A stretch of 64,000 nt of DNA from Bradyrhizobium sp. CB1015 (GTDB lineage Bacteria > Pseudomonadota > Alphaproteobacteria > Rhizobiales > Xanthobacteraceae): the NCBI RefSeq assembly GCF_025200925.1, contig NZ_CP104174.1, forward strand, positions 310,001-374,000, written 5' to 3'. A model generated the notes under the pieces. That model was not told the DNA's origin. It made no database searches and was given only the letters and a program-made list of their open reading frames with translations. The position numbers were made by a program, and so were the translations under genes. Positions 37,162-45,829 of the stretch are shown here, in pieces (positions within the stretch are counted from its first letter, which is position 1; each line of letters begins with the position of its first letter).

Positions 37162-40100
37162 TAGATCGTAATCCTCTTGCCAGCATGGATCTCCGCAATC
37201 AGCTTCTCGCGCAGAGTACTCAGATAGGCTTCGACATCTCGCTCGTCGGCAAGATACGGCTTGGCGTAGGTGACGCGCAGCCCACTGACGGCGACATATT
37301 CGAGCTGGGCGAGTGGCGAAGCCAATGGTGGCGAGCTGACGCCTCCATCGAACCCCCGCCGTTCTCCGCCTGTATCAGCCTTTTGGGAGGGCGACGACGG
37401 AGGGGTAGCCGCCGTTACGCGGCCGAGCAGCGCCGGATATACTGACGACCTGAATCCACTTGCGCGCTCGCGAATCACCGCGATAAGCTTGCTATTTCTG
37501 ACCGTCTCGAGAATCGCAGCAAATGCAGCCTCAGTTTCGCAGCGATGAGAATCCGCGACGGCAGCGAATTCGGGGAGCGCCAGCAGCTTCTCCCGAAGCT
37601 CTTCCACGGCGGAAAGCGCCGCCTTGCGCTCTTCCGCGATCCGGGCATCGAGCTCGGATTTCAGAGCATCGAACGTGCCTTTCATCTGCTGGATGGTGTT
37701 GCCCTTGTAGCAATTCGGATCATCCAGAACCGCCTGCATAGCGTTGGCCTTGTCGTCCCCGCCATAGACGAAATTGGCGCTTTGATCGGACAAATAGGCG
37801 CGGGCATCGTCATAGATCGCCTTCTGAGCCCCACCCATGAAGCGACGGATCGGGTCGAGGATCCCCTCCTTCAAATCGAGCAGTCGGTCCTCATGGCGGC
37901 CGAGCTCCTGCAGATACCATGCGTAGGGTTTGCCCGTGATCTCGCGCACGGCTTCCCGCACACTGCTCAGCGCACCGAGAAACGGATAGCGTGACGCCTG
38001 CGCCTCTAGCCCCGCAAGCTCCTGCTTGAGCGCTGCAAAGGCCGCAGCCGTCTCGAACCCGAGCGCCTTTCCGTCGGTACCAGCCGGCTGCGAGTCGAAG
38101 AACTCGCGGTAAAACTCCTTAAGCTTGCGTGTCTGCGCAGGCGTGAACTCCACCTGCAGTTCGAGCACGATATTACCCAAGGTATGTGCGTTCTGGAGGG
38201 CGCGCAGCAGAGCGTCCCCCTCCAACGGGCTGCCGTCCGAGCGTGCCTCGAGCTTGCCGCGGCCGAGTAGGCTGGCTGTGGTGCACAGGATCGCGGCATA
38301 AGACCAGCCGTAAGGCTTGCGATCGAACCGTTCGACGACAGCCTTCACCGTCGTCCGGATGCCGTTCCGGGCGTTCGACTGCGCATAGTTCAGGATCTCC
38401 TGCTCGGCCTCCGTCAGGTTGGCGGCCCCGTCGCCGAGCATGCCGTCATTGCCGTATGTGAGGAACTTGCCGATCTCGTTCTCGGCGTAGGCAATGCCGC
38501 GCAGCATGCCGAGATTGACATAGACCTTGTCAATGAGGACCTGAAACGCGCGTTCGATTCTGGCCTGCGGATCCTCCGAGCGAACGTCAATCTCCTCGCC
38601 TCGTACAAACAATCGGGCGTCGCCCACCAGGGCGCGGGCCTTGAGCGCGAGATCACGCTGACGGTTGCTGTTCTGTTCACCCTTGTCGCGGATGATGCGT
38701 TCGATGGTAGGCTGCTGGGCCACCGCGCGGGCTTGGCGGACATACTTATCCGTCCGCTTGACCATCATCAGGTCACTGACGAAGCGCGCGTCAGGGTTCA
38801 GAACAACGGCAAGCTCGTCCCTCGACATCGTGTGCATCGCGATCCCCTCCGCATTCCCGCTCTGCTCGTGGAATGGCGTAATGACATTGATCGCAAGCTC
38901 ATAGTCGCGGCCGAGCGGCCGGTCATCGAGATAGCGCGCGAAGGAGTAATCCTGCGACGACGCCTCGTGTCGGAGCTTCCGGACCTTGATAACCCCGTCA
39001 AAAACCAGGGTTTCCAACTCCTTGGCGATCTCCGCCGTATCGACCTCGATCGCCTTGATTTCCTGTTCGACGTCCTTCTCCTCATCGGTCAGGAACTCGA
39101 ACAGCTCACCATTACGCTGAACGTACGTATTCTGCTCGAGCAGGCTCAGTGCCTCTTCGACGCGCCGCTTGTGCTTTGTCAGATCGGTGTCGAACCTATC
39201 GAGCATGAGGATCGCGACGTTGCGCGGCGTAGACTTGAACGGCTTGACATACTTGACCAGAAACAGGGCCTTCAGAACCCGCGTTGCAAACTGATCACCG
39301 AGATTCCTCTCGGCAATCAGAATCGACTGCTGGACATTCGATTTGAGCGCTGTTCGGATGCCTTCGAACATCTGGTCGAAGGTAGCGAGACCTCCGACCG
39401 GAATGTCCGCAAGCCTTACTGCAACCTCTTGAAAGACGCCCAGCATCGACCGCTCGCCGACCGAGCTGTGCTTGCCCTCGAAAGCGTTGTGTTGGGACAG
39501 ATTCTGGATAGCCACCTGGAACAGCGGATACTGGTACGGGATGAAAGGATAGCTGTGAATGAGGTGATCGCGATCCCGGAAGTTTTCCAGTCGTATTGAG
39601 CCGTCCGAAAAATCGAACAACGTTTTCAGATTGTTCGACTCGCGATGGTAGAGATCGGACAACATCTCGATGCCCGCATCGGTCTTCTTGAGCAGGCGCT
39701 CCTGGATCACCTCCGCAACATCGGCGCTGTTAAGCGGTATCCTGTTCGCGAAGCGCGCCTGAATCTTCGAAAAATCGTTCTCCTGCCGATGGTTCATGTC
39801 GCCGATGACGGCCCCCATATCCTGCTGGGCCGTCACGATTATCCAGGCCCGACCGCGGCACTTTGTGTTCAAGCTTTCCGCGATCGTTTGCAGGTTAGTC
39901 ATGAGCTTGAGGTTGTCGGCAATGTACTGGCCAACTTCATCGACGAAGAAATTGAGCCGGAAACCCGGCTTCTGCGCGTCGATGTAGGCCTTCACCTTGT
40001 CGGCGAAGTCCTCGATCGACAAGCGAAAATCTTGCCGATACCGAGTGAGGATTCCCTGTCCTTCGGACAGATTACCCCCCGAAACTTGTGCATAGGCCTT

Positions 40101-40712
40101 AGCGATGTTTGCGTTTTCGAGCAGCGCCTGTTCGCGTCCGCGGTCCCACGACTTGCCGGCGATTGACTGATAGGCCGCGCGGAATCTGTCGAGCAAGCCG
40201 CGGCTATCCAGATCGCGCTCGAACTGAGCGATGTGAGGTTGCTTCCCGTAGTAGCCGCACATTTCGTCGAATACTTTCAGAAACACAGAAAGCAGAGCAT
40301 CGATCTGCTCCTTTGAAATCACATCGGCCTTCTGGTCTATGTTGAACAGGATGCTCTTCGATGGAATTGAGACAGCCTTCCGCAGATCGGCCGCTAGGAT
40401 CTCATTGCGGGTGCATTTCTGCTTGAAAAGCTCATAGGCCGGGCATCCACCGACATTTCGGTTTTCAAGAAGCAACGCCAGTATTTTCAGCAGGTGCGAT
40501 TTGCCCGACCCAAAGAAGCCGGAGATCCACACGCCGTTGGCTGTCTCATAATTGTTGTAGGCGTCGAGGAATCTTTCGAGCTGACGCTCGATCTCATTGG
40601 TGATGACATATTCTCCGAGTTCAACCCGAAGGCTCGCCTCGTCATCGGCCTTGATGACTCCCTCGATCGCGCGATCGACGGGTTTCTCGAAAATGTCCCG
40701 AAGATTCATCAT
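37161..40712 (-). CDS. brxC: BrxC, BREX P-loop ATPase
   Basis: A 1183-residue BrxC/PglY-type ATPase. The N-terminus MMNLRDIFEKPVDRAIEGVI is characteristic, followed by Walker A SGFFGSGKSHLLK (GFFGSGKS 65-72) and a Walker B-like LNFFVDEVGQYIA. The rest is largely helical with a glutamate/lysine-rich C-terminal third. It is a core component of the BREX complex, probably remodelling DNA or protein. GAGGGGG precedes the tandem ATGs (40712, 40709). Seven bases separate it from brxB. Confidence 0.95.
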   Translation of the reverse strand: MMNLRDIFEKPVDRAIEGVIKADDEASLRVELGEYVITNEIERQLERFLDAYNNYETANGVWISGFFGSGKSHLLKILALLLENRNVGGCPAYELFKQKCTRNEILAADLRKAVSIPSKSILFNIDQKADVISKEQIDALLSVFLKVFDEMCGYYGKQPHIAQFERDLDSRGLLDRFRAAYQSIAGKSWDRGREQALLENANIAKAYAQVSGGNLSEGQGILTRYRQDFRLSIEDFADKVKAYIDAQKPGFRLNFFVDEVGQYIADNLKLMTNLQTIAESLNTKCRGRAWIIVTAQQDMGAVIGDMNHRQENDFSKIQARFANRIPLNSADVAEVIQERLLKKTDAGIEMLSDLYHRESNNLKTLFDFSDGSIRLENFRDRDHLIHSYPFIPYQYPLFQVAIQNLSQHNAFEGKHSSVGERSMLGVFQEVAVRLADIPVGGLATFDQMFEGIRTALKSNVQQSILIAERNLGDQFATRVLKALFLVKYVKPFKSTPRNVAILMLDRFDTDLTKHKRRVEEALSLLEQNTYVQRNGELFEFLTDEEKDVEQEIKAIEVDTAEIAKELETLVFDGVIKVRKLRHEASSQDYSFARYLDDRPLGRDYELAINVITPFHEQSGNAEGIAMHTMSRDELAVVLNPDARFVSDLMMVKRTDKYVRQARAVAQQPTIERIIRDKGEQNSNRQRDLALKARALVGDARLFVRGEEIDVRSEDPQARIERAFQVLIDKVYVNLGMLRGIAYAENEIGKFLTYGNDGMLGDGAANLTEAEQEILNYAQSNARNGIRTTVKAVVERFDRKPYGWSYAAILCTTASLLGRGKLEARSDGSPLEGDALLRALQNAHTLGNIVLELQVEFTPAQTRKLKEFYREFFDSQPAGTDGKALGFETAAAFAALKQELAGLEAQASRYPFLGALSSVREAVREITGKPYAWYLQELGRHEDRLLDLKEGILDPIRRFMGGAQKAIYDDARAYLSDQSANFVYGGDDKANAMQAVLDDPNCYKGNTIQQMKGTFDALKSELDARIAEERKAALSAVEELREKLLALPEFAAVADSHRCETEAAFAAILETVRNSKLIAVIRERASGFRSSVYPALLGRVTAATPPSSPSQKADTGGERRGFDGGVSSPPLASPLAQLEYVAVSGLRVTYAKPYLADERDVEAYLSTLREKLIAEIHAGKRITI

Positions 40713-40719
40713 AGCCCCC

Positions 40720-41331
40720 TCAGACCTCGTAGTGCGTAATATTGAACGCCCGGTAATATTTGTCGTCGTGCAGAATTCCGAATAGATCGAGCGATGCGCC
40801 TGTTGCCAGGCTATGCGTGTACTTTCCTGGAAAGAACATCACGGTCGGCTTTTCCTTCGCGGTGCTCTGGAGGTTGTTCAATACATTATGCGACCGGACG
40901 TAGGGATAGACTTCGCCTACGCCCGACAGAAATAGGACATCGAACTCCTGGGTTGAGAGTCGCGCGGCGATCTCGGGAATGAGGTGCGTCTCGGGATCCA
41001 GAACACCTTGAAGAAGCTCCTTCAGTTCGTCCTTCTTGATGCCAGGCTCCGCCGCAAGGATCTCGTCCCAGATACCGCGTTCGCGCAGCAAGGCAACGCT
41101 GAGGTCGTAGATGTTGATCTCGACTACACGCACGCCGCGGTTTTCGAGTTGCTTCACTAGGCTCGCACGCATCGCATCCATGGCGGCTCCTTCATCAGCC
41201 GGATAGGGGCAGATGAAGAACGGCACTTCATTGCCGAGGCCCTGCTTCTTCAGGAAGCGCTCGCTCGCGATCACTTCTAGCAGGTGATCGAAGCGTTCTT
41301 TGGGGCTCAGCGCCTTGCTCGTTCGCGACAT
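40720..41331 (-). CDS. brxB: BrxB (DUF1788)
   Basis: The 203-residue protein matches the DUF1788 BrxB family: FDHLLEVIASERFLKKQGLG, VPFFICPYPADEGAAMDAMR, VVEINIYDLSVALLRERG and the end TVMFFPGKYTHSLATGASLD LFG. It is a core BREX-1 protein thought to bridge the ATPase and methyltransferase parts. It starts 2 bases after the brxA stop. Confidence 0.93.
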   Translation of the reverse strand: MSRTSKALSPKERFDHLLEVIASERFLKKQGLGNEVPFFICPYPADEGAAMDAMRASLVKQLENRGVRVVEINIYDLSVALLRERGIWDEILAAEPGIKKDELKELLQGVLDPETHLIPEIAARLSTQEFDVLFLSGVGEVYPYVRSHNVLNNLQSTAKEKPTVMFFPGKYTHSLATGASLDLFGILHDDKYYRAFNITHYEV

Positions 41332-41333
41332 CG

Positions 41334-41954
41334 TTAGCTTCTCCGCAACTGTCGTTCGGCGCCCGGGAAAAAGCGGAGCTCTTCCGGGTTGCCGGCCTGA
41401 ATCAGGGCGACCACGCGCGGCGACAGCATCGCACCGAGGATTCGGTCATCCTGCGACAGGATTTCAGCCTCACGCATGAGGCGAAAAAGCACGGCGCGAA
41501 GCTTGGCCCGCGTCGAGGTAGACAGAGCCGCAAGCTTCGGAGACCATTCCTCCTTCGCGGACAGAAACCTATCGAAGTCATCGTAGGTTAGGTGGGTCCG
41601 CAACGACAGGAATCTGTCGCTCACGACCTCAACCGCAAACTCGCCGATAAATCTGTAGGCTCGACAGGCGGCGAGCCACAGGAGCGCGGCCTGCTCACTC
41701 CGGTCCCCTTCGATGAACAGAGCCAGCTCGTCAGGGGAAAGGAGCTTGAGGCGATTCACGATCTCGCGGATTGACCGACGCGCTGAACTTGTCTTGCGAA
41801 CCGGAAATGCCCCTTTCTCCTGAGCCGCGGCCAAGGTCGAATCCCAATCAGCGCCAGGAAGATGAAGACGAGCGACTGCCACACTTTCATTGATGTAGAG
41901 GCCGCCGGTTCCGAAGGACATAAGGTAGGGACGCTGCTCCGCGCTCTGCATCAA
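41334..41954 (-). CDS. brxA: BrxA (DUF1819)
   Basis: A 206-residue BrxA of the DUF1819 family: SFGTGGLYINESVAVARLH, RSIREIVNRLKLLSPDELAL and LLWLAACRAYRFIGEFAVEV are the typical segments. BrxA is a small helical DNA-binding BREX protein. Its start overlaps the brxR stop by 4 bases, so it is expressed with the regulator. Confidence 0.93.
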   Translation of the reverse strand: MMQSAEQRPYLMSFGTGGLYINESVAVARLHLPGADWDSTLAAAQEKGAFPVRKTSSARRSIREIVNRLKLLSPDELALFIEGDRSEQAALLWLAACRAYRFIGEFAVEVVSDRFLSLRTHLTYDDFDRFLSAKEEWSPKLAALSTSTRAKLRAVLFRLMREAEILSQDDRILGAMLSPRVVALIQAGNPEELRFFPGAERQLRRS

Positions 41955-42874
41955 GCACTCCCGCTGAGAGTTGCAGATGGCGCGGGGTCGTCAAGTTCGA
42001 ACTCGGCACGCTTCAGCGCGCGCGCCGTCTCGGCCGCGTTGAGGGAAACAATGTGCTGGGTTCGGGGATCCTGCTGGGTTGCGTCGCCCAAAAGACCAAG
42101 ACGCCTCAATACATAGAAGAGCATTGCATAGCGTGTCGTGAGGACGGCACGCTCATTCGTCATCCCGTAATCCTTCGCGACAACCGCGCGCTGGCTCGGC
42201 GTCAGGTGCGGGTGAGGACCTATCTCCACGTCGAAAGTCTCCTGCCACAACGTATCCTGATCGCGGCCAGGTCCCGGATTACCCATCTCGCGCAAATCGA
42301 GAATACGGGTAAGCAGGAAATCCTTGAACTTCTTGTCAACGTGACAATAGGCGCGCGCATGCCAGCGTAACCCGTCATAACCAAAGGCATGCGGTGTCAT
42401 CCGACGCCACATCGGCTCTGCCCGCTCCCGGTTCATCGATTGGTAGTAGATTTCAATAGAGCGCTTGTCACGGATCGCACTGATGATTGCTCGCAGCACG
42501 ATCGGATCGACCTCCCGCCGCGGGGTTAGAGCGATGTCCGTCTGCGGCGGATTGGCTATCCAGGAGTCACCGGGGTCGGTAAGTCCTTCGGCGAGGGAGC
42601 GGAGACGCGAGAGATAACTGTCCGGATCGGGCTTCAGAAAAATCGGTGAGAACTGCGGGCTCGCGACGTAGCGTTTCGCACTCTTGTCATAGATCGCATT
42701 CTGAGGCGCGCGCTCCTGATAAAGCGTTAGGTCCTTCGAGGCTTGCGGAACGGAGACGTCGAACATCTCGATGATGTCCGAGCGGTTGACTCCGCCCTCC
42801 CAGAACAGCCGAAACTCGATGAACTCGAGCCGGCGCTCCACACCCCATTTCAACGCCGCAGCGCCTTCTTTCAT
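41951..42874 (-). CDS. brxR: BrxR, WYL-domain transcriptional regulator of BREX
   Basis: First gene of the operon. It has an N-terminal winged helix (RRLEFIEFRLFWEGGVNRSD, then FDVSVPQASKDLTLYQE) and a WYL-type ligand domain at about residues 130-205 with IEIYYQSMNRERAEP, RRMTPHAFGYDGLRWHARAY and FLLTRIL. A helical C-terminal extension follows. Regulators of this kind at the head of BREX operons repress the locus by binding inverted repeats upstream of their own gene. The ATG is preceded by GGAGAT. The palindrome at 42892-42908 is the expected operator. Confidence 0.92.
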   Translation of the reverse strand: MKEGAAALKWGVERRLEFIEFRLFWEGGVNRSDIIEMFDVSVPQASKDLTLYQERAPQNAIYDKSAKRYVASPQFSPIFLKPDPDSYLSRLRSLAEGLTDPGDSWIANPPQTDIALTPRREVDPIVLRAIISAIRDKRSIEIYYQSMNRERAEPMWRRMTPHAFGYDGLRWHARAYCHVDKKFKDFLLTRILDLREMGNPGPGRDQDTLWQETFDVEIGPHPHLTPSQRAVVAKDYGMTNERAVLTTRYAMLFYVLRRLGLLGDATQQDPRTQHIVSLNAAETARALKRAEFELDDPAPSATLSGSA

Positions 42875-42891
42875 CGATCCAATCTCCGGGT

Positions 42892-42919
42892 ACGTATAAA
42901 AAATACGTCCGTATAAAAA
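42892..42919. promoter_or_regulatory. Probable BrxR operator / brxR promoter region
   Basis: A perfect palindrome ACGTAT-AAAAA-ATACGT (42892-42908) starts 17 bases before the brxR start. Half of it recurs as a direct repeat: CGTATAAAAA at 42893-42902 and again at 42910-42919. The AT-rich segment is also the likely -10 region for the minus-strand operon, so binding would block the promoter. Site and protein assignment are inferred from position. Confidence 0.6.
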
Positions 42920-42970
42920 CTATATGGACATAGGAACGATACCCGTGTATTTATTATCCCTATCAACGAT

Positions 42971-42990
42971 GCTCGTCAATAGGGACGAGC
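42971..42990. promoter_or_regulatory. 7-bp inverted repeat before the small basic protein gene
   Basis: GCTCGTC and GACGAGC form a perfect inverted repeat with a 6-base spacer (AATAGG), 22 bases before the ATG of the plus-strand gene at 43013. It could be an operator for the divergent operon or a 5'-leader hairpin. Confidence 0.5.
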
Positions 42991-43012
42991 TGGATATTGA
43001 TGAGGGAAAACA

Positions 43013-43156
43013 ATGGCGAAGCGCGGCTCGAATCAGGAAGTCACCAGCAAGAAGGCGGCGAGCGCTGCCTCCAAGGTCCTCCGGGACCCGAAAAGTAGCA
43101 AGGCGGCCAAGACGGCGGCGGGGTCGGCGCTGACCCAGCGTCCGAACAAGAAATAG
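43013..43156 (+). CDS. Small basic Ala/Ser/Lys-rich protein (47 residues)
   Basis: ATG 43013 follows a good ribosome site (GAGGGA) and opens a frame of 47 codons: MAKRGSNQEVTSKKAASAAS, then KVLRDPKSSKAAKTAAGSAL and TQRPNKK. The regular Ala/Ser/Lys pattern with a central RDP suggests a short helical, nucleic-acid-compatible protein. I believe similar small proteins are widespread as unannotated or hypothetical genes beside defence loci, but this is from memory. It is 18 bases upstream of the AddB-like gene and starts the divergent operon. Confidence 0.75.
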   Translation: MAKRGSNQEVTSKKAASAASKVLRDPKSSKAAKTAAGSALTQRPNKK

Positions 43157-43174
43157 TCTTGGGAGGAAGCGGTC

Positions 43175-45829
43175 ATGCCCGTCGCGTGTAGATCAACACT
43201 TGTCGTGCATGGCCGCCTGGCCACGCGAGAAGGCCGCCTGTCCGCCGCTCGAGAGCGTCGTCACGGCCTCCAGATCATGCCCTTCGAGCAAGCGGCGGCG
43301 CGCCTTGCTGGCGGCTTCACCAAGACGATCGATGATGAGAGCTTACGCGCAGCTCTCCAGGCGGTACTTCGCACCACGCCTATGGGCGAGCTCGAAGGCA
43401 TCAAGTCGCTCCCCGGCATGATCGATGCGGCGGCGGACACCCTGCACAAGGTCTGGCGCGCCGGCATCGATCTTTCGGCTCGCGCGGGTGACCATCCGCG
43501 GCTCGCCGCAATTGCTGAGCTTGAGGCCGCGGTCCTGGCGCAATTTCCAATCGGCATGATGCGTCCCGTCGATATCGTCGCCGCGGCTACAAGACGTATC
43601 GTCCACGCGCCAGCGGTCTTCGGATCGATAGAGATCGTTGGCCTCACCGAACTTTCGCCCTGCTGGCGGCCTCTGCTGAGAGCGCTTGCGGAGCATATCC
43701 CGGTGCAATGGACCGCCGGGCCAAGAACAACGCCGGCCTGGCTGGAAAGCACAGGCGTGCGTGTGACGCGGGCGCCATCTACCTCGCCTGCCGTCAGCGT
43801 CGTCAGCGCAGCCACGGCCTATCACGAAGCAATCGAGGCGATGCGTTGGGTGCGTTCGATCTTGGCCTCTGGCAAGGCTGCACCCTCCGACATCGCAATC
43901 GCCTCCGCCTCGACCGCCGACTATGATGATCACTTCCTGGCGCTGCGTGCTGATGCCAACATCGATCTGCACTTCGCCCAAGGCGTAAGGACTGTCACCA
44001 CTCGCGACGGACAGGCGGCTGCGGCTTTAGCCGATATTGTTGTTCGCGGCCTGTCGCAGTCACGCCTTCGGCGTCTCGCTACGCTCTGCACCGATTCGGC
44101 GGCCTTCGAGTTCCTGCCTAAGGGATGGTTGAGCGTCCTGCCGAGCGATGCGCCATTGTCGACGCCGGACGCTTGGGGCCGCCTGTTGGCGCGGCTGACC
44201 CCCCAGGACTGGCCCGATGGTGTAGATCACTCTTCGACACTGCGCGCGGCTGTGAATCTGCTCGCCAGGGGGCCGAACGCGGCGCAAGAGATTGGCGATG
44301 CCTTCCTCAAAGGCCGGGCGCTAGCCGTCTGGCGTAAAGCCCTTCTCGCCGGACCGGCGGCCTCGATCGACACCACGCTTGAAACGCTAAAGCAAGACGA
44401 CGGGCTGGAAGCCTGCGTGTCCGTCGCATGGATGCCGGCCAGCATGCTAGCGGCATCCCCGCGCCGCTTCGTGCGCCTGATCGGCCTCAACTCCTCTCGC
44501 TGGCCGCGCGGGATCGCCGAAGACCGGCTGATCCCACATCATATCATCTCCACCCCCGAACTCGATCCGCTGCCAGTCGGGCTCGCCGATCGCCGGGATT
44601 TCGAGACGATCCTGGCCACTACAACGGTTGAGGTCGTGCTCTCACGCGCCCGACGCGACAGCGACGGACGTCTCTTGGGACGGAGCCCGCTCCTCGCCGG
44701 GCACGGCGAGGAGATCTATCTCCGCCGCAACGCTGTGCCACTACATGCCTTCAGCGAAACCGACCGTCTCACAGCTCGGCCGCAGGAGTTCAGTGCATAT
44801 CCGCAGGCGATCAGCGCACGAGGCTGCTGGCGTGACTGGCATCGCACCGAGATCACCGCGCACGACGGCCTCGTTCGGCCTGATCATCCACTCATTCTTG
44901 CGATCTTGAGCCGCACTCAGTCGGCCAGCTCGCTCCGGCGTCTGCTGCGCAACTCGCTGAGCTTCGTCTGGGTCTATGCGTTCGGCTGGCGCCTGCCCGA
45001 AAGCACCGCCGAACCCTTGGTACTCGACGCGATCGACGTCGGTGATCTCGTCCATATGGTTCTCGATCGCGCCTTGCGCGACCTTGAAAGCGCGGGCGGA
45101 CTCGCGTCGGCCGACAGCGCGGCGATCATGACGGCAGTAGACAATGCCGCTCGCCTCATCGCCGCCGATTGGGAGAACAAGCGCGGGGTCCCGCCGGCCG
45201 TTATCTGGGAGCGCACTCTGGACGATGTACGCCTATTGGCGAGCCGGGCCCTCGCCTATCGCGACAATGGTCTGCCGGGCGCTCGCTCATATGTTGAGGT
45301 GCCATTCGGTGGGTCGGCGCCCAAGTCGACGGCGGCGCCCCCCTGGGATCCCACCTTGCCGGTCTCGATACCCGACGCGGGCTTCAAGATCGCAGGCTAT
45401 ATCGACCGGCTCGACATAGCCGGCGACGGCAGGCGCGCACTCGTTCGCGATTACAAGACCGGACGACCGCCGCGGACCGAAATCCGGCTGAACGGCGGTC
45501 GCGAGCTTCAGCGGTGCCTCTATGCATTCGCGGTGAAGGCGCTCTTGGGCGATGTCGAGATCACCGCCTCCTTACTATTCCCGCGTGAGCAGATCGATCT
45601 CCAGCTTGACGATCCTCAGGCGGTGCTTGCTGAGATCACCGGCTATCTTCGCTCGGCGAGGAACAGCGTCTTGGGCGGCGCTGCACTGCCTGGCCCAGAC
45701 ACGGGCGGCGACTATGACGAGTTGGCTTTCGCTCTGCCGGCGAACGCCAGCGCCACTTATTGCAAACGCAAGCTGCCGGCCGCGATCGAGCGGCTTGGCG
45801 ATATTGCTCAGATCTGGGAGGCAGAATGA
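43175..45829 (+). CDS. AddB-like PD-(D/E)XK nuclease family protein
   Basis: The chain of 884 residues resembles AddB subunits. Its helicase-like N-terminal part lacks an obvious Walker A (ALAEHIPVQWTAGPRTTPAW, VVSAATAYHEAIEAMRWVRS), and the C-terminal PD-(D/E)XK nuclease has FKIAGYIDRLDIAGDG with the motif Asp and ALVRDYKTGRPP with the (D/E)xK motif, preceded by a helix with DLVHMVLDRAL. The usual four iron-sulfur cysteines of AddB are not evident. It overlaps the next gene by 4 bases (ATGA), so the two should form a complex. It differs from housekeeping AddAB in being placed next to BREX. Confidence 0.85.
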   Translation: MPVACRSTLVVHGRLATREGRLSAARERRHGLQIMPFEQAAARLAGGFTKTIDDESLRAALQAVLRTTPMGELEGIKSLPGMIDAAADTLHKVWRAGIDLSARAGDHPRLAAIAELEAAVLAQFPIGMMRPVDIVAAATRRIVHAPAVFGSIEIVGLTELSPCWRPLLRALAEHIPVQWTAGPRTTPAWLESTGVRVTRAPSTSPAVSVVSAATAYHEAIEAMRWVRSILASGKAAPSDIAIASASTADYDDHFLALRADANIDLHFAQGVRTVTTRDGQAAAALADIVVRGLSQSRLRRLATLCTDSAAFEFLPKGWLSVLPSDAPLSTPDAWGRLLARLTPQDWPDGVDHSSTLRAAVNLLARGPNAAQEIGDAFLKGRALAVWRKALLAGPAASIDTTLETLKQDDGLEACVSVAWMPASMLAASPRRFVRLIGLNSSRWPRGIAEDRLIPHHIISTPELDPLPVGLADRRDFETILATTTVEVVLSRARRDSDGRLLGRSPLLAGHGEEIYLRRNAVPLHAFSETDRLTARPQEFSAYPQAISARGCWRDWHRTEITAHDGLVRPDHPLILAILSRTQSASSLRRLLRNSLSFVWVYAFGWRLPESTAEPLVLDAIDVGDLVHMVLDRALRDLESAGGLASADSAAIMTAVDNAARLIAADWENKRGVPPAVIWERTLDDVRLLASRALAYRDNGLPGARSYVEVPFGGSAPKSTAAPPWDPTLPVSIPDAGFKIAGYIDRLDIAGDGRRALVRDYKTGRPPRTEIRLNGGRELQRCLYAFAVKALLGDVEITASLLFPREQIDLQLDDPQAVLAEITGYLRSARNSVLGGAALPGPDTGGDYDELAFALPANASATYCKRKLPAAIERLGDIAQIWEAE

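Noticed and set aside
42891..42990. CRISPR-like or leader repeats in the BREX intergenic region
   Set aside because: Only two short palindromes and one direct half-repeat occur; no repeat-spacer periodicity. No CRISPR array was seen anywhere in the window.
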